From Clostridium sp. CAG:1024 (GTDB taxonomy: Bacteria; Bacillota; Clostridia; Christensenellales; CAG-138): a stretch of 5,141 bases of DNA. The stretch spans positions 53,655 through 58,795 of the forward strand of contig HF985534.1 of assembly GCA_000432015.1 (NCBI GenBank), in the 5' to 3' direction. Below, in pieces: positions 1 through 5,141 of the stretch. Under the pieces are notes generated by a model. The model had not been told where the DNA came from. It searched no databases and was given only the letters and a program-made list of their open reading frames with translations. The translations under genes were made by a program, and so were the position numbers. Each line of letters starts with the position of its first letter. Position 1 is the stretch's first letter.

Positions 1-512
1 CCCCACCCCTCGCGCAGTTCGCCCGAAATAATGGAACCCTGTATGGTTACCGCTCCCTCGGCTTCCGTCAAATCGGCAACTTTTACACGCGATGTCTCTC
101 GGATCCTTTGTCCGTAAAGTATGTCCGGGTCTTTTTTTACAGCAGGTGTGGCGGCAATAGGAGCTGCGGGACCAATAACGGAGGCAACTCCTGCCTGAAC
201 TGTTTTAGCGGACTGCTGCGGCGCGGTGGCCGTAGTATCTTCCGGGCTCTTCGTGTCCGGACGGAGTCCTGAATCATACTCGATTTGGATATGCGTTCCT
301 GGAAGATATGCCTCAAAAGCGCAAAGCAGCGCGTCGCGATCGTGTTTTGAAAACGCATCGCCATTTTGGATATGCAAAACAATGCGGTTTTGCCTGCGCT
401 GCAAAACCACATCTCGAATGACTGCTCGCTCCAGATCAAAGTTTAAACCCGGTATCATCGGTAAAGTTTCCAATCCGTCCTCGTTCAAAGCCCTATTTGG
501 CTTTTCTCTCAT
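1..512 (-). CDS. polC: DNA polymerase III PolC-type alpha subunit, N-terminal part (3' end outside window)
   Basis: The frame is open from 512 to the window edge, giving about 170 codons with no stop. PolC is the replicative polymerase with built-in 3'-5' exonuclease of low-GC Gram-positive bacteria. Visible here are a KH-like N-terminal segment (about residues 25-79, from FDLERAVIRDVVLQRRQNRI to HIQIEY), a low-complexity Pro/Ala/Thr-rich linker (about 80-130), then ILYGQRIR and GAVTIQG, which match the entry to the PolC OB-fold domain. The exonuclease, PHP and polymerase domains would lie beyond position 1. The start is uncertain. ATG at 512 overlaps the last 20 nt of ispG but has no clear ribosome site. 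In-frame alternatives are TTG at 488, TTG at 473 (preceded by GAGGA about 4 nt away) and ATG at 458. The second N-terminal subdomain seen in B. subtilis PolC appears to be missing. Identification rests on remembered family similarity and on position after ispG. Confidence 0.82.
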   Translation of the reverse strand, partial: MREKPNRALNEDGLETLPMIPGLNFDLERAVIRDVVLQRRQNRIVLHIQNGDAFSKHDRDALLCAFEAYLPGTHIQIEYDSGLRPDTKSPEDTTATAPQQSAKTVQAGVASVIGPAAPIAATPAVKKDPDILYGQRIRETSRVKVADLTEAEGAVTIQGSIISGELREGW

Positions 513-1557
513 CAAGCATTGTGTTCGCTTCGTCAACTAGACGCGTCATGATCTCCGGCATTGCGCCTGCTGCAAATTTCTGTCCGTTTTTAAACAGCAC
601 GCCATTGGATGCCCCGAAAGCGATCCCGATATCCGCATCTGCTGCCTCCCCCGGCCCGTTCACCGCGCAGCCCATGACTGCGATTCTAAGATACCCTGCG
701 TTTCGGTGCACATGCTCTTCGACATACGATACTGCTTTCATCAAATCAACACGCGTTCTGCCGCAGGTCGGGCAGCTGATGATCTCAATGTCGTCTTTAC
801 GCAGATTTAGCGCTTTTAAAATCATGAGGCCGGTTTCGACTTCGCGCACAGGAGAGTCCGTCAACGAGACGCGCAAAGTATTCCCGATTCCGTCAAGCAA
901 CAATGCGCCGATCCCGATTGCCGACTTGATGATCCCGTTCGCGACGCTGCCCGTTTCCGTAACTCCAATGTGCAACGGGTAATCCACAAGCTCCGCCATG
1001 CGTCGATAGGCAGCGACGGTGTTAGCGACTGTCGAGGCTTTCAGGGAGATCACGGTATCGTGGAACCCCGCTTGCTCCAGCATACGCACATGTCTCAGTG
1101 CGCTTTCGACCATTGCCTCCGGTGATGCCGCGCCGTATTTTTGCTTGAGATCCGCCTCAAGCGATCCTGCATTCACACCGATGCGAATCGGGATATGATG
1201 CGCCTTTGCGCAATCTACAAGCTTCTTTACATTTTCCGGACCGCCGATATTACCGGGATTGATCCGCAGCTTATCCGCTCCATGTTCAATGGCTAAAATA
1301 GCAAGGCGATGGTCAAAATGCACGTCTGCAACAAGCGGGATATGGATCCTTTCCCGAATTGCGGAAAAAGACTCCGCACAACGGCGATCATAAACGGAAG
1401 CACGAACAATGTCACAGCCCGCGCTTTCCAGTGCAAGAATCTGCCGAACCGTTGCTTCAACATCTCTGGTATCGGTATTCGTCATGGATTGAACGCTGAC
1501 CGGTGCATCTCCGCCGACCGATACCGTTCCCACCTGTACCACCCTGGTTGTCTGCAT
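493..1557 (-). CDS. ispG: 4-hydroxy-3-methylbut-2-en-1-yl diphosphate synthase (IspG/GcpE)
   Basis: This is the cytosolic [4Fe-4S] enzyme of the MEP pathway that reductively converts 2-C-methyl-erythritol 2,4-cyclodiphosphate to HMB-PP, using reduced ferredoxin or flavodoxin. The 354-aa product is full length for the short bacterial form. The N-terminal TIM barrel shows VQSMTNTDTRDVEAT (22-36), IPLVADVHFD (73-82), LRINPGNIG (97-105) and IRIGVNAGSLEADL (124-137). The C-terminal iron-sulfur domain carries the three cluster cysteines, C262 and C265 in SCPTCGR and C297 in GCAVNGPGEA, plus E304, the likely fourth ligand. ATG at 1557 fits the family start (TTRVVQVGTVSVGG). It lies 7 nt after the rseP stop, with only a weak GGGGAT (1567-1572) upstream, so translation may be coupled to rseP. 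The last 20 nt probably overlap the polC start. No key residue is missing. Confidence 0.97.
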   Translation of the reverse strand: MQTTRVVQVGTVSVGGDAPVSVQSMTNTDTRDVEATVRQILALESAGCDIVRASVYDRRCAESFSAIRERIHIPLVADVHFDHRLAILAIEHGADKLRINPGNIGGPENVKKLVDCAKAHHIPIRIGVNAGSLEADLKQKYGAASPEAMVESALRHVRMLEQAGFHDTVISLKASTVANTVAAYRRMAELVDYPLHIGVTETGSVANGIIKSAIGIGALLLDGIGNTLRVSLTDSPVREVETGLMILKALNLRKDDIEIISCPTCGRTRVDLMKAVSYVEEHVHRNAGYLRIAVMGCAVNGPGEAADADIGIAFGASNGVLFKNGQKFAAGAMPEIMTRLVDEANTMLDERKAK

Positions 1558-1564
1558 AGCGTGC

Positions 1565-2593
1565 TTATCCCCGAATCAAAGTCATAATATCATTATAGGT
1601 CAAAAATATGATAAGCGCAAACAATGCGATCAATCCGATAAAATGCACCATACCCTCTTTCTCCGCATCAATCGGCTTGCCGCGCACAGCCTCAACAATG
1701 AGAAAAACAAGTCTGCCGCCGTCCAGAGCGGGGATCGGAAGCAGATTAAAAATACCTAGGCTGACATTGATCAGCACGGCGAATTGCAGCACAGTTTCGA
1801 GACCGTATCGAACCGCCTCACTGATATACGCGATCGTGCCGACCGGGCCCGCTACATCCGTAGACTGCACCTGTCCGCGAAATAGCGTTCCGAAAAAAGA
1901 GAATGTCGAACGCACGATGCTCCCAATATATCGAAATGACTGCCCGATCGAACCAATAAAACCGTATCGAATACGCGTTGGCGTCATAGTAATCCCCAGA
2001 TAATTGTAGCCAAGCGTCTCATTATACAGACCAGTAACAGGTATATCCAACCGCGTTCCTTCGCGTGAAACCGTGATCACCGTTTGATCGTCCTGGATCG
2101 CTCGAATCATTGTCGCGGTTTCGTTATAAAACTCAATGTCCTTCCCATCGATTTTCAAGAGAATATCGCCGGGTCTCAAACCGGCCTGGTATGCCGGACT
2201 GTCTGTTTCCGGCACCTCGTAAACCGCAGGCATGTAATTCCCGTAAGCCGTAAGCGTGATGATCGAAAGAAGCAACGCAAACAGCAGGTTCATCACCGGA
2301 CCCGCAGCAACGACAAGAATCTTCTTCCACGCCGGATGTGCATTAAAGCACCGACTGTCCCTCGCCGCTTCATCTTCGCCAAAGAATCGGCACATGCCGC
2401 CAATCGGAAAAGCACGGAGAGAGTAGATAATGCCGTTTCGCTCCTTTTTGAGAAGGGTGGGACCCATGCCCACGGCAAACTCTACAATGTCAAAGCCCAG
2501 CTTGCGTCCGACAAAGAAATGGCCAAATTCATGTGCCGTCACTAAAACGGACAACAGAATAAGCGCACCGATCACAGATAAAATTGTGCTCAA
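1565..2593 (-). CDS. rseP: RIP metalloprotease RseP/RasP (site-2 protease family)
   Basis: This is an integral-membrane zinc protease that cleaves substrates within the bilayer. In relatives these are anti-sigma factors, cell-division proteins and signal-peptide remnants; the substrate here is unknown. The product is 342 aa. The zinc site HEFGH (21-25) sits at the end of the first membrane segment (about 3-20). AFPIGGMCRFFGED (61-74) follows as the conserved loop, then a second membrane segment starting at AAGPVMNLLFALL (96-108). A single PDZ domain spans about 121-187, with AGLRPGDILLKIDGKDI as its clear core. AGPVGTI (248-254) follows, then the second catalytic motif NLLPIPALDGGRL (283-295) with the third zinc ligand D291, and a last hydrophobic helix (about 317-332). 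One PDZ domain and this length suit clostridial members; B. subtilis RasP is longer. The start is TTG at 2593. No ATG is available upstream before the in-frame TAG at 2614-2612, and TTG puts HExxH at the usual distance from the N-terminus. It begins 27 nt after dxr. Confidence 0.96.
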   Translation of the reverse strand: MSTILSVIGALILLSVLVTAHEFGHFFVGRKLGFDIVEFAVGMGPTLLKKERNGIIYSLRAFPIGGMCRFFGEDEAARDSRCFNAHPAWKKILVVAAGPVMNLLFALLLSIITLTAYGNYMPAVYEVPETDSPAYQAGLRPGDILLKIDGKDIEFYNETATMIRAIQDDQTVITVSREGTRLDIPVTGLYNETLGYNYLGITMTPTRIRYGFIGSIGQSFRYIGSIVRSTFSFFGTLFRGQVQSTDVAGPVGTIAYISEAVRYGLETVLQFAVLINVSLGIFNLLPIPALDGGRLVFLIVEAVRGKPIDAEKEGMVHFIGLIALFALIIFLTYNDIMTLIRG

Positions 2594-2600
2594 GTTGCAG

Positions 2601-2609
2601 CACCAGCTT
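2601..2609 (-). promoter_or_regulatory. Ribosome binding site supporting the TTG start of rseP
   Basis: On the minus strand this reads AAGCTGGTG, matching 7 of 9 bases of the AAGGAGGTG consensus, and ends 7 nt before the TTG at 2593. The spacing is ideal, which favours TTG over the in-frame GTG at codon 7. An AGGAAAG at 2607-2613 also resembles a Shine-Dalgarno core but is 13 nt away. This is a pattern match only. Confidence 0.5.
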
Positions 2610-2620
2610 TCCTAATAGAA

Positions 2621-3760
2621 TTATCGACCGAAATAAGCTTCGACCAAAGCACGCGCTTCCCAGTCGGCGTCAAACACCGTTTCGAGTGAATCGACCGGCG
2701 AAGGCATATGACGTTCCATGGCATACTCGACCGCCGCATAGATGTCGGTAAACCGTATCCGACGATCCATGAACAGCTTGACCGCAGCTTCATTTGCACC
2801 GTTGTACACTGTAGGCATCGTGCCGCCCTCGCGCAGCGCTCGATACGCAAAGCGAAGTGCAGGATATCGTTCCTCCGGCGCAGGATGAAACTCCAACGAA
2901 CCGACGTCCACAAGCGACAGTCGTCTGCAAGGGGACGGCTTCCGTTCCGGATAGGTCAACGCATATTGGATCGGCAGACGCATGTCGGGCACGCTGAGGT
3001 TTCCGATCACTGTACCGTCGCAAAACTCCACAAGGGAATGTACAACGGACTGCGGATGGATCAAGACTTCGATACGCTCTCCAGGGATATCGAACAAATA
3101 ACTTGCCTCGATCACTTCAAGCCCTTTGTTAAACAAGGTTGCGGAATCAATTGTTATCTTCTGCCCCATGTTCCACGTTGGATGAGACAGCGCCTCCTCG
3201 AGCGTGATCTCCGCCAATGCTGCAAACGGGCGGTTCCAAAATCTGCCGCCCGACGCTGTGAGCAGCAGCTTTCGGATCTCTCGGCGCTCGCCGCCCTTCA
3301 TACATTGGAACAGCGCGGATTGTTCGCTGTCCACGGGCATAATCTCTCCGCCGTTTGCTTTCAGCGCGGCGTCGACAAGCTGTTTGCCGCACACAACGCT
3401 CTCTTTGTTTGCAAGTGCGACACGTTTCCCCGCCTTAAGCGCAGCGAGCAACGGTCGGAGCGCAGCAAAGCCGGAAATGCCATTAACCACGATATCCGCT
3501 TCCGCAGTGCCGGCAAGTTCACAGACGCCTTCACTCCCACAGAGCAATTCCGTCCCCTGTGGAAGGCCATCCGGTTCCATCGCGGTTTTCGCGGCAACAT
3601 ACCGCGGTCGAAAGCGCAACGCCTGTTCGGCCAGAAGCGCAGTATTTCGATCGCCGCTGATGCCAAGAACTTCATATTCTCCGTTGGATGCCGCGATAAC
3701 CTCCAACGTCTGGCGTCCGATCGAGCCAGTGCTCCCGAGTATCGTTACTTTTTTCCCCAT
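2621..3760 (-). CDS. dxr: 1-deoxy-D-xylulose 5-phosphate reductoisomerase (DXP reductoisomerase)
   Basis: This cytosolic enzyme catalyses the committed step of the MEP pathway, the NADPH- and divalent-metal-dependent conversion of DXP to 2-C-methyl-D-erythritol 4-phosphate; it is the fosmidomycin target. The 379-aa product has the usual length. The Rossmann dinucleotide motif GSTGSIG is at residues 9-15 and VNGISGFAALRPLLAAL at 92-108. ANKESVVCG (117-125) follows. Metal ligands are in VDSEQSA (143-149: D144, E146) and E215 in TLFNKGLEVIEA (208-219). Substrate contacts include S170 in TASGG, H193 in SHPTWNMG, and N211/K212. IHPQSVVHSLVE (234-245) and PDMRLPIQYAL (258-268) complete the conserved core, and the C-terminal helical domain ends at YFGR. 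ATG at 3760 gives the standard MGKKVTILGSTGSIG start. The gene begins 21 nt after the cdsA stop. All recognised catalytic residues are present. Confidence 0.98.
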   Translation of the reverse strand: MGKKVTILGSTGSIGRQTLEVIAASNGEYEVLGISGDRNTALLAEQALRFRPRYVAAKTAMEPDGLPQGTELLCGSEGVCELAGTAEADIVVNGISGFAALRPLLAALKAGKRVALANKESVVCGKQLVDAALKANGGEIMPVDSEQSALFQCMKGGERREIRKLLLTASGGRFWNRPFAALAEITLEEALSHPTWNMGQKITIDSATLFNKGLEVIEASYLFDIPGERIEVLIHPQSVVHSLVEFCDGTVIGNLSVPDMRLPIQYALTYPERKPSPCRRLSLVDVGSLEFHPAPEERYPALRFAYRALREGGTMPTVYNGANEAAVKLFMDRRIRFTDIYAAVEYAMERHMPSPVDSLETVFDADWEARALVEAYFGR

Positions 3761-3767
3761 ACGTTTA

Positions 3768-3775
3768 CATCTCTT
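3768..3775 (-). promoter_or_regulatory. Probable ribosome binding site of dxr
   Basis: The minus strand reads AAGAGATG, 6 of 8 bases shared with AGGAGGTG, ending 7 nt before the dxr ATG. It falls within the 21-nt cdsA-dxr gap. It is weak in sequence but correctly placed. The ATG inside this element is out of frame with dxr. Confidence 0.4.
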
Positions 3776-3781
3776 GTCTGA

Positions 3782-4597
3782 TTAGTATATTCCGAGCAGC
3801 CGCAGAATAGTAAACAGGCAGAGTACGACAGGTGCGCAAAGCAGGATACTGTCGATTCGATCCATGATGCCACCGTGTTCCGGGAATATGCTTGAAAAGT
3901 CTTTTACTCCGGCCCAGCGTTTGAGAAGAGAAGCAAACAAATCGCCGAACTGCGCACAAACGCCGCAAATCAAACCGATGACAAGCAGATAAGGCGCATC
4001 AACAACGCCGTCCCACAGTTTTTGAAGCGGGATCAGAAGCGCACCGAATGCAACGCCGCCAATGAGCCCCGCAACAGCGCCTTCCACGGTTTTCTTCGGA
4101 CTGATCGCGGGACACAGTTTGTGCTTTCCAAGCAGCGTGCCTCCGAAATAAGCAAAGGTATCCGTGCAGGCCGGCGCGGCAAACGTCAACGCAGCGGCCG
4201 TCAGAGCGACGGAACGTTCAAAATCCATGTAAACGAGCAGCATACAGATCAGCAGGCTGATCGGATATACAAACATCAGAAGCGAAATTAGAATGTTCTC
4301 CGGCTCTGTCGGTCTGCGAAGCACGAGACCGATCATACAGGCGACAATGCAGCTCAGATAAAAAACGAGCATTGTCGTTGTTCCTGCAAAATGATACACA
4401 AACGGAAATCCGATCGCGAATACGTACGCCGGCAAGGAATGCGGTCGATACCCGCGCTGCGTTGTAATGTGCGCCGTTTCATACGTCGCCACAAATGCTA
4501 CGATCGATATTGCCGCAAGGAACACATATCCGCCAAGCGAAAGAACAGCCAGCAACGCCGCGGACAGGATTACTCCCACAATAATACGTACTTTCAT
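3782..4597 (-). CDS. cdsA: Phosphatidate cytidylyltransferase (CDP-diacylglycerol synthase)
   Basis: This integral-membrane enzyme makes CDP-diacylglycerol from CTP and phosphatidic acid, the branch point to phosphatidylglycerol, cardiolipin and other phospholipids. The 271-aa product is close to the usual family length. Hydrophobic segments fill most of the N-terminal half (for example about 4-40, 56-92 and 103-124) and continue to the C-terminus. TDTFAYFGG (145-153), GKHKLCPAISPKKTVEG (157-173) and CAQFGDLFASLLKR (214-227) lead into the family signature at S223-D249, with SLLKR, VKDFSS and HGGIMDRID; it fits the CTP-transferase pattern throughout. The start chosen is ATG at 4597, because a strong GGAGGA lies 6 nt upstream and MKVRIIVGVILS begins the first membrane segment. 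An in-frame ATG at 4687 would add a 30-residue extension lying entirely within uppS and unlike the family, so it was not used. The start overlaps the uppS stop as ATGA. Confidence 0.97.
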   Translation of the reverse strand: MKVRIIVGVILSAALLAVLSLGGYVFLAAISIVAFVATYETAHITTQRGYRPHSLPAYVFAIGFPFVYHFAGTTTMLVFYLSCIVACMIGLVLRRPTEPENILISLLMFVYPISLLICMLLVYMDFERSVALTAAALTFAAPACTDTFAYFGGTLLGKHKLCPAISPKKTVEGAVAGLIGGVAFGALLIPLQKLWDGVVDAPYLLVIGLICGVCAQFGDLFASLLKRWAGVKDFSSIFPEHGGIMDRIDSILLCAPVVLCLFTILRLLGIY

Positions 4598-5141
4598 TTT
4601 GCGTCCTCCAACCCACCAAATCTTCTTTTGCGGCGGCAATACTCCTGTAAAACCGCAAGGTATTTCTCGTCCGAAAAATCCGGCCAATACTCATCAGTAA
4701 AAATCAACTCGGCATAGGACGCCTGATACAGCAGAAAATTGGAAAGCCGCTGTTCGCCGCTCGTCCGGATTAAAAGATCGAGTTCAGGAAGGCCGCATGT
4801 ATACAAATGTCTCTCAAAGCTCTCCGCTGTGACACCTTCGGTCTCCGCCGCGGCAAGTCTCGCTGCGCGCAGGATCTCATCGCGACTTCCGTAGTTCATT
4901 GCGATATTCAGCTTTAGTCCCTGATTCTCCTTTGTGCGTTTCTCCGCATCCGCAATGAGTTCATATACGCGCTCTGGAAAGCGATGCGTCTCGCCCAAAG
5001 CACGAATGCAAACGGCATTTTCATTCAGTTCGTCAAACTCCTTCATAAAGAATTCGACAAACAAGCTGCAGAGCGTATTGATCTCATCGGCAGGACGTTT
5101 CCAATTCTCCGTGGAAAAAGCATAGAGCGAAAGCGCACGAA
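4594..5141 (-). CDS. uppS: Isoprenyl transferase / undecaprenyl diphosphate synthase (5' end outside window)
   Basis: This cytosolic cis-prenyltransferase extends farnesyl diphosphate with IPP to undecaprenyl diphosphate, the C55 carrier for peptidoglycan and other wall polymers. About 181 C-terminal residues are present and the frame stays open to the window edge. Members are usually about 230-260 aa, so roughly 60 residues are missing, including the N-terminal MDGNGRWA-type catalytic Asp motif. Visible motifs, in order, are LSLYAFSTENWKRP near the edge, LNIAMNYGSRDEI in the middle, LPELDLLIRTSGEQRLSNFL (substrate-binding Arg and Ser), and YAELIFTDEYWPDF with the conserved Glu used for Mg binding. 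The tail RRKRRFGG is also typical. Internal TTG or ATG codons near 5064 and 5046 are not the true start, because the conserved sequence continues upstream of them. The stop overlaps the cdsA ATG. The product chain length (C55 or shorter) cannot be fixed from the sequence; C55 is inferred from context. Confidence 0.95.
   Translation of the reverse strand, partial: RALSLYAFSTENWKRPADEINTLCSLFVEFFMKEFDELNENAVCIRALGETHRFPERVYELIADAEKRTKENQGLKLNIAMNYGSRDEILRAARLAAAETEGVTAESFERHLYTCGLPELDLLIRTSGEQRLSNFLLYQASYAELIFTDEYWPDFSDEKYLAVLQEYCRRKRRFGGLEDAK
4604..4609 (-). promoter_or_regulatory. Strong ribosome binding site of cdsA
   Basis: The minus strand reads GGAGGA, 6 nt before the ATG at 4597 and inside the last codons of uppS. 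It is the strongest Shine-Dalgarno match in the window and decides the cdsA start against the upstream in-frame ATG at 4687. Because start and uppS stop share ATGA, terminating ribosomes could also re-initiate here. Confidence 0.8.

Noticed and set aside
137..439. 100-codon minus-strand open frame near the left end
   Set aside because: It is out of frame with the polC frame, which is open from 512 to the edge and carries recognisable PolC segments. This frame ends in a Pro/Leu/Arg-rich tail typical of a shifted reading of the Ala/Pro/Thr linker.
226..540. Plus-strand 104-codon open frame opposite polC and the ispG end
   Set aside because: It is antisense to two coding regions, has Cys/Arg/Ser-rich composition and no motif. 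There is no sign of a promoter or a plausible gene neighbourhood on that strand.
497..982. Plus-strand open frame antisense to ispG
   Set aside because: It is a shadow of the conserved ispG reading frame. The translation is low-complexity Ser/Pro/Ala-rich with no family resemblance.
2594..2620. The dxr-rseP gap as a possible terminator or promoter site
   Set aside because: At 27 nt it is too short, and I see no inverted repeat with a T-run and no -35/-10 pair in it. It is explained by the rseP ribosome site.
2708..3781. A 357-codon plus-strand open frame lying antisense across nearly all of dxr
   Set aside because: The minus-strand frame encodes an intact dxr with all catalytic motifs. The plus-strand translation is rich in Arg, Cys, His and Ser with no recognisable motif, as expected for the reverse of a constrained gene with few stop codons.
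3782..4687. Longer cdsA form starting at ATG 4687
   Set aside because: The extra 30 residues lie wholly inside uppS, in another frame, and do not resemble the CdsA N-terminus. ATG 4597 has a strong ribosome site and the standard hydrophobic start.

Overview
The window is a stretch of a bacterial chromosome carrying one tightly packed gene cluster. All six genes are read on the minus strand, so transcription runs from high to low coordinates. In transcription order they are uppS (5' end outside the window), cdsA, dxr, rseP, ispG and polC (3' end outside the window). The combination points to the Firmicutes, most likely an anaerobic lineage of Clostridia with roughly balanced base composition. 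The evidence is a Gram-positive-type DNA polymerase III (PolC) N-terminus, a short single-PDZ site-2 protease, and the uppS-cdsA-dxr-rseP order typical of Firmicutes. The species cannot be named from the sequence.

Layout by position: 4594-5141 is uppS (undecaprenyl diphosphate synthase, C-terminal three quarters). 3782-4597 is cdsA (CDP-diacylglycerol synthase), joined to uppS by an ATGA stop/start overlap. 2621-3760 is dxr (DXP reductoisomerase). 1565-2593 is rseP (intramembrane site-2 zinc protease), which appears to start at TTG. 493-1557 is ispG (HMB-PP synthase). 1-512 is the start of polC, whose best ATG lies inside the end of ispG. Gaps between genes are 27 nt or less, so there is no room for a conventional promoter or terminator, and no stretch longer than 300 bases lacks a gene. 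I see no tRNA, rRNA, mobile element, repeat array or CRISPR.

The genes form a cell-envelope and isoprenoid module. Dxr and IspG catalyse an early and a late step of the MEP pathway that makes IPP/DMAPP. UppS condenses those units into the C55 lipid carrier for peptidoglycan and other wall polymers. CdsA makes the activated precursor of acidic phospholipids. RseP/RasP-type proteases cut transmembrane substrates such as anti-sigma factors and signal-peptide remnants. PolC, the replicative polymerase, follows at the 3' end, as in many Firmicutes.

I found no undescribed system. The points most worth a second look are an unusually compact PolC N-terminal region with a Pro/Ala/Thr-rich linker, the TTG start of rseP, and the overlapping gene junctions.
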